Assembly (NCBI GenBank): GCA_038225855.1
Contig: JBBRQU010000007.1
Span: 53,952 to 117,951 of the forward strand
Source of the DNA: CAHJXF01 sp038225855
Lineage (GTDB): Bacteria; Pseudomonadota; Gammaproteobacteria; Burkholderiales; Burkholderiaceae_D
DNA length: 64,000 bases
Reading direction: 5' to 3'
The translations under genes and the position numbers were made by a program. Each line of letters opens with the position of its first letter. The stretch's first letter is position 1. Positions 33,660 through 41,377 of this stretch are shown piece by piece. The notes beneath the pieces were generated by a model. That model had not been told where the DNA came from, ran no database searches, and saw only the letters and a program-made list of their open reading frames with translations.

Positions 33660-34550
33660 CTAGTGCGCCAACACAAAGTCGGTGAACTCTTTCGCGACCG
33701 GCGCAAGCGCCCGCAAGGGACGCGCCATCGCGCCGACCAACGTGACGTGATTCACCCCGCCGTGCATGTCGACCGTGACCTCCGCACCGGCGGCGCGCAA
33801 GCGCTCGGCCATGCGCTCGGTGTTCATTTCGGGATTGACGAAGCTATCGTTTTTCGCCGCGATCAACAGCGACGGTATCGAAGCGCGCGTGACGTGGTTG
33901 ATCGGCTGTGAATCGGGCGGCGTGTCGGGCCAATCGAAGACTTGCTTGACGCCCTCGTCCTTGATCGGCAGGAAGTTGTACGGACCCGCAAGTCCGACGA
34001 AGCCGCGCAGGCTGGCGAGCTCGATGCCGTAGCGCGCGAGCCAGCGCGAATCGAACGCCACCATCGCGGCGTTGTACGCCCCCGCGCTGTGGCCTGCGAT
34101 GAAGATGCGCTTCGGATCGCCGCCATAAGCATCGATCTCGCGAAAGGTCCACGCGACCGCGGCAGCGGTATCGTCGAGAAACCCGGGATAGCTCGCCCCC
34201 GGATAGAGTCGGTAGTCGGCGATTACCGTCACGATGCCGCGCGAGGTCAGCGCGTCGGCGACGAAGCGATAGTCGGACTTCGATCCGGTGCGCCAACTGC
34301 CGCCAAAAAAAAATACCACCACCGGGGCCTTCGCTCCCGATGCGAGCCCCGCGGGGCTATAGACGTCGAGTATGCGACGCGGTCCCGCGCCATAGGCGAT
34401 GTCATGCGTCTCGACATAGCCGTCCGATGGCGTCAATGCATTGACGACACGCGAACCCGCGCCCGAACATCCGGCAAGAAGGCCGGCGAGGGCGGAGAGA
34501 ATCAACCAGAGGCGGACGAAGGGACGCGTTGGAATCGCTGAGCTGCGCAT
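33660..34550 (-). CDS. Lipoprotein alpha/beta hydrolase (carboxylesterase-like)
   Basis: 296 residues. The N-terminus is a lipoprotein signal with lipobox LLAGC (Cys28). The hydrolase has an oxyanion motif FFGGSWRTG, nucleophile elbow GHSAG and a late Asp (KNDSFVNPE) and His (GGVNHVTLV). The pattern resembles BD-FAE / kynurenine-formamidase-like esterases anchored to the envelope. The substrate is unknown. It is convergent with uvrA and starts ~100 bases after corA on the same strand. Confidence 0.87.
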   Translation of the reverse strand: MRSSAIPTRPFVRLWLILSALAGLLAGCSGAGSRVVNALTPSDGYVETHDIAYGAGPRRILDVYSPAGLASGAKAPVVVFFFGGSWRTGSKSDYRFVADALTSRGIVTVIADYRLYPGASYPGFLDDTAAAVAWTFREIDAYGGDPKRIFIAGHSAGAYNAAMVAFDSRWLARYGIELASLRGFVGLAGPYNFLPIKDEGVKQVFDWPDTPPDSQPINHVTRASIPSLLIAAKNDSFVNPEMNTERMAERLRAAGAEVTVDMHGGVNHVTLVGAMARPLRALAPVAKEFTDFVLAH

Positions 34551-34656
34551 GAAGTTCGATGAAAAGGACGAAGGAGAGCAGGGACGCCCCTGTTCATACG
34601 CAGGACAGCGCGTTTCGGTTGCGCCGTGAGAGACAAGGCGATGTCAGGCGCGAAAG

Positions 34657-35919
34657 TCACTCGAGCACCGCTTCGGATTCGCTCTCCTGCGCCGCGCGCG
34701 GACGCCTGCGACGCCGCGACACCAGCGGCTTGTCGATCACGCGCCTGATGCGAAAGAGGATCAACAGGCCGACCGCGACCACGACCATCGCGAGGATCGT
34801 GACCCAGAAACCGTCCGGATGATCGAGCCCGGGAATGAATCTGAAATTCATCCCGAAGATGCCGGTGATCAAGGTCAGCGGTGCGAACACGGCCGTGATG
34901 ATCGTCAACAGCCGCACGATCTCGTTGGTGCGATGCGCGGTCGCCGAGAAGTGCAGCTGGATCGCCGACTCGATCGAGTCCTGCAGGCGGGCGGCGTGAT
35001 GCAGGACGCGCTGCACGTGTTCCATCACGTCGTTGGCACGCACCAGCAGCACGTCGTTGCGGCGCTTGTCTTCGGCGCTCACGCGTCGCGCCGAATCGAG
35101 ACCGTCGACCAGGTTGTCGCGAAATTCCTGCAACGCATCGCGCTGTTCTTCGCACAGGTTTTCGAGCTTGCGCAATTCGATGCGCGCATCCAGCAGGGCA
35201 TACCAGTTGGAGAACATGCGCTTGGGGTCGAGTAGCTCGCGTTGCCAGCGGTCGAGCTGATCGGTGAGCGGCTGGCGCAGCGCGAGATAGCGATCGACCA
35301 TCGCGTTCAGGAGGCGCAGCATCAGGTCTTCGGGTCGCGAGGGCGGACGGCCCTGATGCGCTGTGGTTGCGCTCTTGACCTTGCCCACGAGGCGGGCTTC
35401 GGCTTCGATCTCCACATCGATGCCATCGAGATTGGCCGAGGGCGCGCCACTGCTGAAGTTTCGATCGCGAAAGTCGAGCAGTCGCGTGCGGACCTGATTG
35501 ATGGTCGTGCTGTTTTGCGCGCTGACCGTCACGAGCGCGCGATCGCAGAGGAAGAAGGTGACCGGGATCGTGGCGATCTTCCGCAGCGTCGGCAGCCTGC
35601 GTGCGCGTCGCAACGGGATCGAAGCCGCGCTCGCGGCGTCGCTGCCTTCCTCGCCCACCGACAGTTTGCGAAACACCACCATCTCGTATTCCTGCGTCGA
35701 ATCGAAATACGACGGGTGCCCGAGATTGACGGCGTCGATCAGGTGCGGATCGAAGATGCGCGTGCCGATCATCGACTCGATCGCATCGCGCCATGCATAG
35801 GCGTCGGCGGCGACTTCATCGTGGGTCGCGTCGAGCCACAGAAAGCCGCGCGAGGGAAGCCGCGCAACGCGCTCGTCGATTCGCGTGACGCTGGTCTCGT
35901 TGATCAGGTAGATGTCCAT
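34657..35919 (-). CDS. corA: CorA family divalent cation transporter
   Basis: 420 residues. A large cytoplasmic domain with a long helical funnel (LCEEQRDALQEFRDNLVDG region) is followed by two C-terminal membrane helices. The diagnostic GMN lies in TGIFGMNFRF at the end of the first, which forms the magnesium channel entry. It likely imports Mg2+, possibly Co2+ or Ni2+. The last ~25 residues are Arg-rich then acidic. It starts 21 bases after the hemB stop, so the two are probably co-transcribed. Confidence 0.92.
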   Translation of the reverse strand: MDIYLINETSVTRIDERVARLPSRGFLWLDATHDEVAADAYAWRDAIESMIGTRIFDPHLIDAVNLGHPSYFDSTQEYEMVVFRKLSVGEEGSDAASAASIPLRRARRLPTLRKIATIPVTFFLCDRALVTVSAQNSTTINQVRTRLLDFRDRNFSSGAPSANLDGIDVEIEAEARLVGKVKSATTAHQGRPPSRPEDLMLRLLNAMVDRYLALRQPLTDQLDRWQRELLDPKRMFSNWYALLDARIELRKLENLCEEQRDALQEFRDNLVDGLDSARRVSAEDKRRNDVLLVRANDVMEHVQRVLHHAARLQDSIESAIQLHFSATAHRTNEIVRLLTIITAVFAPLTLITGIFGMNFRFIPGLDHPDGFWVTILAMVVVAVGLLILFRIRRVIDKPLVSRRRRRPRAAQESESEAVLE

Positions 35920-35940
35920 GCGCGTGTTCGACGGCGACCG

Positions 35941-36969
35941 TCAGGCTGCGTTGTCGGCGCCGGCCGAATCGCGCAGCCAGCGCGCCACATCCTGCGCGAA
36001 ATAGGTGAGCACGCCGTCGGCGCCCGCTCGCTTGAACGCGACCATGGACTCGAGCACGATCTTCTTCTCGTCGAGCCAGCCGTTCTGCGCCGCGGCCTTG
36101 AGCATCGCGTACTCGCCGCTGACCTGATAGACATAAGTCGGCATGCGGAAGGCGTCCTTCACACGCCGCAAGATGTCCAGGTACGGCATGCCGGGCTTGA
36201 CCATCACAATGTCCGCGCCCTCGGCGATATCGAGCGCGACTTCGCGCAGTGCCTCATCGCTGTTGGCCGGGTCCATCTGATAGGTCATCTTGTCGCTGCG
36301 TCCGAGGTTGGCGGCCGATCCGACGGCATCGCGAAACGGTCCGTAGAAGGCGCTCGCATACTTGGCCGAATACGCGAGGATGCGCGCGTGGATGAGGCCG
36401 GCCTGCTCGAGCGCGATGCGGATCGCGCGTACGCGCCCGTCCATCATGTCGGACGGCGCGACGATATCGACGCCGGCCTCGGCCTGAACGATCGCCTGCC
36501 GCGCGAGGATCCCGACCGTCTCGTCGTTGATCACATAGCCGTTGGCATCGATGACGCCATCCTGGCCGTGGCTGGTGTAGGGATCGAGCGCCACGTCGGT
36601 CATGATGCCGAGCGATGGAAATTCTTTCTTTAATGCGCGCGCGACGCGCGGGATCAGGCCCCGGGCGTTGAGTGCTTCGCGGCCGTCGGGCGTTTTCAAC
36701 GACGGTTCGATCACGGGGAAGAGCGCGAGCACCGGAATGCCCAGGCGCAGCGTTTCTTCGGCGATCGGCAACAATAAATCGAGCGACAGACGCTCGACGC
36801 CGGGCATCGACCCCACCGCGTGCCGCGCGTTGCTGCCCTCGTGGACGAACACCGGATAGATCAGATCGTCTGCGCTCACGCGATGCTCGCGCATCAGGCG
36901 GCGCGAGAAGTCGTCGCGTCGCATGCGGCGCGGACGCCGCGTCATCGACTGCGTCATCGTCCGCGTCAT
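35941..36969 (-). CDS. hemB: Delta-aminolevulinic acid dehydratase (porphobilinogen synthase)
   Basis: 342 residues from the ATG at 36967-36969. The two Schiff-base lysines are in YSAKYASAFYGPF and VMVKPGMPYLD. The metal-site loop reads DVALDPYTSHGQDG, without the Cys triplet of zinc enzymes, so this is the Mg-dependent, zinc-independent type. It joins two aminolevulinates to porphobilinogen in heme synthesis. An ATG at 37047 would add an acidic, A/T-rich N-terminus unlike the family, so I chose the shorter form. The ccm operon and cytochromes nearby are heme consumers. Confidence 0.95.
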   Translation of the reverse strand: MTRTMTQSMTRRPRRMRRDDFSRRLMREHRVSADDLIYPVFVHEGSNARHAVGSMPGVERLSLDLLLPIAEETLRLGIPVLALFPVIEPSLKTPDGREALNARGLIPRVARALKKEFPSLGIMTDVALDPYTSHGQDGVIDANGYVINDETVGILARQAIVQAEAGVDIVAPSDMMDGRVRAIRIALEQAGLIHARILAYSAKYASAFYGPFRDAVGSAANLGRSDKMTYQMDPANSDEALREVALDIAEGADIVMVKPGMPYLDILRRVKDAFRMPTYVYQVSGEYAMLKAAAQNGWLDEKKIVLESMVAFKRAGADGVLTYFAQDVARWLRDSAGADNAA

Positions 36970-37138
36970 CGTGTCGGACTTGTCCTCGTCGCCGTTTTCA
37001 TCGTACGCAAGAGACCGTAGATATTCGAAATTTTCTTGAGGATTCATGAGGTCAGATTTTGTTACAACTTGAAGGCCCGACAGGCGAGAACTTTTTTCAG
37101 AGGCTCTGCTCATAACGAGCGGATGGTTCACACCGTCC

Positions 37139-37221
37139 CCCGCTTCTCCTCCCTGAGCGGGTGCCTTTACGATAAGGCGTTATCACCCCGGTGTCATTCC
37201 CCTTGCGCCGGGGTTTTTTTT
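37139..37221 (+). ncRNA. Candidate structured small RNA between hemB and engB
   Basis: On the plus strand three helices can form: CCCGCT/AGCGGG (37139-37144 with 37156-37161); GGGTG/CACCC (37159-37163 with 37184-37188) enclosing CCTT/AAGG; and a terminator hairpin. The first two share GGG and the last two share CCC, so alternative folds are possible. It is oriented away from hemB and antisense to the end of engB. A conserved RNA near hemB has been reported in Burkholderia; I cannot confirm identity from memory. The 5' end is unknown. Confidence 0.4.
37185..37221 (+). terminator. Intrinsic terminator on the plus strand
   Basis: Bases 37185-37193 pair with 37206-37214 (9 bp, one G-T pair, 12-base loop), followed by eight T (37214-37221). 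The plus-strand orientation means it ends neither hemB nor engB, both on the minus strand. It overlaps the engB 3' end. Confidence 0.75.
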
Positions 37222-37928
37222 GCCCGCTCGATATGTGCGGGCGGGGGAGACCGAGGCTTTGCGTCGAGTCCGGCGACGGGTGCGAGCCCGAGGCCCAACA
37301 GGTCGAGCACGCGCGCGTCGGCCTCGTCGATGCCGCTCTTGTCGAGCGCGGAAAACAATTGTGCGGTGTGATGCGAGCCGAGCATGTCGCCCCGCAATTC
37401 GTCGTAACGCGCGAGCGTGCTGCGACCGACACGCAATGCGTTCGTCCGTTCGCTGCGATTGAGCTTGTCGGCCTTGGTGAGCAGCACGTGGATGGGTTTG
37501 CCGGTCTGTGCGAACCAATCGATCAAGGTGACGTCGAGGTCGGTGAACGGCCGCCGCGCATCCATGATCAGGACCAGCCCGACGAGTTCGTTGCGTTTGC
37601 GGATATAGGCGCCCAGCGTTTCTTCCCAGTGCGCTCGCGAGTCGCGCGCGACCTGCGCGTAACCATACCCGGGCAGGTCGACGAGAAATCCCGCGGGCAT
37701 CGCCGGATCGTCGGCATGCGTGCCGACCGCGAAGAAGTTGATGTGCTGCGTGCGTCCGGGCGTCTTGCTCGCGAAGGCGAGACGCTTTTGATGCGTGATC
37801 GAATTGATCGCGGTGGACTTGCCCGCGTTCGATCGGCCCGCGAACGCAAGCTCGGGCAGACCGAGCAGCGGCAATTGATGCAAGCGATCGACCGTCGTGA
37901 AGAAGCGCGCCTGTTGAAGGATGGACAT
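37194..37928 (-). CDS. engB: Ribosome biogenesis GTPase EngB (YihA/YsxC)
   Basis: 244 residues from the ATG at 37926-37928 (MSILQQARFF). G1 is GRSNAGKS, G3 DLPGYGYA, G4 TKAD and G5 near FSALDKSG. EngB assists 50S subunit assembly and is usually essential. The frame upstream is not conserved. The last ~25 residues are Pro/Lys-rich and coincide with the plus-strand terminator. It lies divergent from cytochrome c4 and upstream of hemB. Confidence 0.95.
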   Translation of the reverse strand: MSILQQARFFTTVDRLHQLPLLGLPELAFAGRSNAGKSTAINSITHQKRLAFASKTPGRTQHINFFAVGTHADDPAMPAGFLVDLPGYGYAQVARDSRAHWEETLGAYIRKRNELVGLVLIMDARRPFTDLDVTLIDWFAQTGKPIHVLLTKADKLNRSERTNALRVGRSTLARYDELRGDMLGSHHTAQLFSALDKSGIDEADARVLDLLGLGLAPVAGLDAKPRSPPPAHIERAKKTPAQGE

Positions 37929-38008
37929 GCGAGAAAGGGAAAGGTCGCGCGGATGCGCAGCAGTTGGCCCATCGAGCCGCGCAGAACGGGCCGCAACAAG
38001 GGACTCTG

Positions 38009-38014
38009 TATAAT
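38009..38014 (+). promoter_or_regulatory. Consensus -10 element of the cytochrome c4 gene
   Basis: A perfect TATAAT lies 103 bases before the cytochrome c4 ATG in the engB-cyc divergent region. No TTGACA-like -35 is present at 16-18 bases, so activator dependence is possible. Confidence 0.55.
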
Positions 38015-38116
38015 ACGGCGCTTCGTCCGGGTACCCCGGATCGTGCATCACATGCCGCTCCGATCCCTTCGACAGCCCGGGCCACCTCAGACCGAATCAT
38101 CCTTCGAAATCCAACG

Positions 38117-38779
38117 ATGACCCGTGCTCTCGCATTGTTCGCGCTCCCGACGATCGCGCTCTTGACTGCCGTTCTTGCGGCGCCCGCTTTCGCTGCCGAA
38201 GCCGCGAAGACCGAAGTCGCCAAGGCCGACACCACCAAGGGCGGCGCGATTGCGCAAGCCGTGTGCGCGGCGTGTCACGGACCCGATGGCAACGCCGTCG
38301 GCAATGCCTTCCCCAAGCTCGCCGGTCAGCATGAGTCTTATCTGATCAAGGAGCTCAACAATTTCAAGGTGCAACCCGGCGCGAAAGAACCCGCACGCAT
38401 GAACGCGAGCATGGTGCCTTATGCGATGGCGTTGTCGGACCAGGATATCCGCAACGTCTCGGCGTTCTATGCGGGTCAGGCGTACAAGCCCGCGACCGCG
38501 AAGGACAAGGCCACGGTTGCGCTCGGCGAAAAGATCTGGCGCGGCGGCATCGCGGACAAGAATGTTCCCGCATGCGCGGCTTGCCACAGTCCCAACGGCT
38601 CGGGGATTCCCGTTCAATACCCGCGTCTGGCCGGTCAATGGGGCGAGTACAACGAAGCCCAGTTGACGGCATTCAAGAGCGGCGCGCGCAAGAACAATGC
38701 GGCGATGAGCGCAATCGCATCGCGCCTGTCGGATGCGGAAATCAAGGCGGTCGCGGACTACGCGGCCGGGTTGCGTTAG
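38117..38779 (+). CDS. Cytochrome c4 (diheme)
   Basis: 220 residues. A signal peptide (ALALFALPTIALLTAVLAAP, cleaved near AFA-AEA) precedes two class I c-type domains with heme sites CAACHGPDG and CAACHSPNG and distal methionine regions (NASMVPYA, NAAMSAIA). It is a periplasmic electron carrier, often feeding terminal oxidases. The ATG at 38117-38119 gives the signal peptide; upstream in-frame sequence is not similar. It lies 32 bases before the HiPIP gene and near the ccm operon that would attach its hemes. Confidence 0.94.
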   Translation: MTRALALFALPTIALLTAVLAAPAFAAEAAKTEVAKADTTKGGAIAQAVCAACHGPDGNAVGNAFPKLAGQHESYLIKELNNFKVQPGAKEPARMNASMVPYAMALSDQDIRNVSAFYAGQAYKPATAKDKATVALGEKIWRGGIADKNVPACAACHSPNGSGIPVQYPRLAGQWGEYNEAQLTAFKSGARKNNAAMSAIASRLSDAEIKAVADYAAGLR

Positions 38780-38811
38780 TCGCGCGTCTGGCTTTCATCG
38801 AGGAGCAGGTC

Positions 38812-39132
38812 ATGAACTCACGTCGTCAATTCATTCGCGGCATGTCGTGCGCGGGCGTCGCCATGCTGGTCGGCGCACAGGGGCAGTCCGCGAATGCGGC
38901 CGATGCACCCATGGTCGATGAGAAGGACGCCACCGCGGTTCAGCTCGGCTACGTCGCCGATGCGACCAAGGCCAACACGACCAAATACCCGAATTACAAG
39001 CCGGGTCAGGATTGCGCGGGATGCCAGTTGTATCAAGGCAAAGCGGGATCCGCTTCGGGACCATGTCCGCTGTTCGCCGGCAAGCAGGTTGCGGCGAAGG
39101 GCTGGTGCAGCGCGTACGCCAAAAAGGCCTGA
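38812..39132 (+). CDS. High-potential iron-sulfur protein with Tat signal
   Basis: 106 residues. The N-terminus SRRQFIRGMSCAGVAMLV is a twin-arginine signal (cofactor-loaded export). The mature protein has the HiPIP cluster ligands DCAGCQLYQ, GPCPLFAGK and GWCSAY, binding one [4Fe-4S]. It carries electrons in the periplasm between the bc1 complex and oxidases or reductases. AGGAGCAGG precedes the ATG. It is encoded 32 bases after cytochrome c4 and is convergent with the ccm operon. Confidence 0.94.
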   Translation: MNSRRQFIRGMSCAGVAMLVGAQGQSANAADAPMVDEKDATAVQLGYVADATKANTTKYPNYKPGQDCAGCQLYQGKAGSASGPCPLFAGKQVAAKGWCSAYAKKA

Positions 39133-39212
39133 AGTAAGGAATAAGGACCGAGGTAAGCAAGAGCGCGGCAGCAAGAACGCTGCGCAATTGTCTCGACGAA
39201 ATCGCCTCGTCC

Positions 39213-40403
39213 TTATCGTGCGCCGACGACGCTGGTGATCGTGATCGACACGCCGCTCGCACCCGGCGCCACCGCCCCGCTTTCCCCCGAGAGATCGCCC
39301 GACTGAGGCAGCGCGTTGCCGCTCCTGGAGATGCGGGCGCCGACGATCACCTGCTTGGCATCCGACAGCTTCATCGCGGTCATCGCCATGCTGTCGTCGA
39401 GCTTGAAAGCGAGCGGCAGATCGGCAACGGTCGCGCGAAAGACGGCGAGCGGCATGCGGCCGCCCACTGCCGCGCGCGCAAACACGAATACGGTGTCAAA
39501 AGGCGAGGCGCGCGAGGCCAGTCCGGGCGCGAGCGTCACCGTCCCGCTCACGCTTCCAACCTGGCTGGTTGCGGCCCGGCTCGATGAATCGTTTGAGGCA
39601 TCGCTCGACGCGCCGCTCTTCGATGAAGGATTGCCGGCCGACAAATGGCCTCGGCGTCGCGCTTCGTCGATGTTGGCCTGCACCTGCTGGCGGAACTCGC
39701 TGTCGGACGGCAGCGCGTCGGCGATTTTCTGCCACTGCGCGACGGCGCCCGCGTAGTCGCCGCCCTCGAAAGCGATCGTGCCCGCGAGCGCAAGCGCCTT
39801 GGGTTGATGAGGATCGATGGCAAGCGCGCGATCGAGCAACGCCGACGATTCGGGTGTGACGTGCCCGTCGTTCGTCGCGGCAAGCGCGTCGGCGTAATCG
39901 GCGAGCAACGCGGCGTTGTTCGGCTCCAATGTTGTCGCATGTCGATATGCGGGGACGGCTTCAGGGTAACGGCCGAGCACCGCATAGGAGCGCGCGAGCA
40001 TCGTCCATCCCTCGGTATCGTCGGGGCGCGACTTCATGCGCAGCGCGAGCTTGTCGACCATCGCGGCAATCTGTTGAAGGCCGATCTCGCGCCCCTTGTC
40101 GGCCTCGTTCGCGGCCTCGTTCGCGGCGCCGTTTGCAGCCCCGTTTGCAGTGACGCTCGTGTTGTTCGACGGGCCGAGTCCCGCGAGCGATGGCGACCCG
40201 GTGAACGCATAGCCTGCGATCGCGACCACGAGCACCAGGACGATCAGCGAGGCGACGAGCCGCATGGAGGGACGAGGGCGGGGTCGAGGGCGCGACGCAA
40301 GGGCCGCAGACCCGCTCGATGCTGGCGCCGCAGAGTCGCCCGATGCAGCGGCCGAAGCGGCGGCAGCCGCGCGCTCAGGTGCGGCCGGAGTCATCTTCTT
40401 CAT
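39213..40403 (-). CDS. ccmI: Cytochrome c biogenesis protein CcmI (CycH-like, TPR)
   Basis: 396 residues. One membrane span (LVASLIVLVLVVAIAGYAFTG, ~49-69) follows an Ala/Pro/Arg-rich cytoplasmic stretch. Then come TPR repeats (TEGWTMLARSYAVLGRYPEAV, NNAALLADYADALAAT, KALALAGTIAFEGGDYAGAV) and a C-terminal domain. CcmI holds apocytochromes for the heme lyase. The first membrane helix and loop of full-length CcmI are missing. A short repeat (NGAANGAANEAANEAD) follows the span. It overlaps ccmH by 29 bases; a start at 40265 is possible. Confidence 0.85.
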   Translation of the reverse strand: MKKMTPAAPERAAAAASAAASGDSAAPASSGSAALASRPRPRPRPSMRLVASLIVLVLVVAIAGYAFTGSPSLAGLGPSNNTSVTANGAANGAANEAANEADKGREIGLQQIAAMVDKLALRMKSRPDDTEGWTMLARSYAVLGRYPEAVPAYRHATTLEPNNAALLADYADALAATNDGHVTPESSALLDRALAIDPHQPKALALAGTIAFEGGDYAGAVAQWQKIADALPSDSEFRQQVQANIDEARRRGHLSAGNPSSKSGASSDASNDSSSRAATSQVGSVSGTVTLAPGLASRASPFDTVFVFARAAVGGRMPLAVFRATVADLPLAFKLDDSMAMTAMKLSDAKQVIVGARISRSGNALPQSGDLSGESGAVAPGASGVSITITSVVGAR

Positions 40404-40830
40404 CTTCGGGTTCGAACGCGTCGGCTGCCATGCGATTGCGACGTCCCAGCACCACCAGCAGCACGGTGAATCCGGCGCCCAGCATCAGCGCCGGGCCCAG
40501 CCACAACAACACGGTGGTCGCCTTGAACGGCGGCCGATAGAGCACGAAGTCGCCGTAGCGCGCGGTCATGTAGTCGATGATCTCGGAGTCGCTCCTGCCT
40601 CGCTTCAACTGTTCGCGCACTTCGCGACGCAAGTCCACGGCGAGATCGGCGTGCGAATCGGCGATGGTCTGGTTCTGGCACACGAGACATCGCAACTCGG
40701 ACGTGATCTGCACCATGCGCGCTTCGAGCGCGGGATCAGCCGACTCGGGCAGTGCTTCGTTCGCGTGCAGCGATTGCGCGATCGCCAGCGACAAAAGAGC
40801 AATCCAGCACGAGACGATGACACTACGCAT
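40375..40830 (-). CDS. ccmH: Cytochrome c maturation protein CcmH
   Basis: 151 residues, the short form without TPRs. A signal sequence is followed by the redox motif LRCLVCQNQTIADS (CxxC) and one C-terminal membrane helix (TTVLLWLGPALMLGAGFTVL). It reduces the apocytochrome CxxCH disulfide with CcmG. The gene overlaps ccmG by eight bases and ccmI by 29. Confidence 0.94.
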   Translation of the reverse strand: MRSVIVSCWIALLSLAIAQSLHANEALPESADPALEARMVQITSELRCLVCQNQTIADSHADLAVDLRREVREQLKRGRSDSEIIDYMTARYGDFVLYRPPFKATTVLLWLGPALMLGAGFTVLLVVLGRRNRMAADAFEPEDEEDDSGRT

Positions 40831-41377
40831 CGAGCTTCTTGAGCAGCGGCTCGATCTTGGTCGCGATCACTTCGGGGGTCAGCGGCCCGATGTGCTTCAT
40901 GCGAATCTTGCCGGCCTTGTCGATGATAAAAGTCTCGGGCACGCCATAGACGCCGAAGTCGATGCCGACTCTTCCTTCGCCGTCGAACAGCGACGACGCA
41001 TAGGGATTGCCGAAGCGTGCGAGCCAGGCGCGACCGTCGTCGCGCTGGTCCTTGTAGTTCAGACCGTAGATCGGCACCAGGCGCTTCTTCGCAAACTCGA
41101 CCAGCAGCGGGTGTTCTTCGCGACACGCGACGCACCACGACGCCCACACGTTCAACATCCATACACGGCCGCGCAGGTCGTCGCGCGAGATGGTTTGCGT
41201 CGAATCGTCGAGTCGCGTCAGCGAGAACGCGGGCGCGGGCTTGCCGATCAACGGCGACGGCACTTCGCGCGGATCGCGATTCAGACCGACCGCGAGCACG
41301 ACCGCGAGCGCGATCAAGGCCGCGAGCGGAATAAGGAATGCAACCCGGAACGCAACCCGGAACGCGAGTCGCTTCAT
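40823..41377 (-). CDS. ccmG: Thiol:disulfide oxidoreductase CcmG/DsbE
   Basis: 184 residues. A membrane anchor (FLIPLAALIALAVVLAVGL) is followed by a thioredoxin fold with active site ASWCVACREEHP and the cis-Pro region YGVPETFIID. It keeps CcmH and apocytochromes reduced in the periplasm. The ATG at 41375-41377 overlaps the ccmF stop (ATGA), fixing the start; residues encoded further upstream belong to the ccmF frame shadow. Confidence 0.95.
   Translation of the reverse strand: MKRLAFRVAFRVAFLIPLAALIALAVVLAVGLNRDPREVPSPLIGKPAPAFSLTRLDDSTQTISRDDLRGRVWMLNVWASWCVACREEHPLLVEFAKKRLVPIYGLNYKDQRDDGRAWLARFGNPYASSLFDGEGRVGIDFGVYGVPETFIIDKAGKIRMKHIGPLTPEVIATKIEPLLKKLDA

Noticed and set aside
36970..37047. 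Alternative hemB start giving 26 more N-terminal residues
   Set aside because: The added sequence is A/T-rich, acidic and unlike HemB N-termini; probably untranslated leader.
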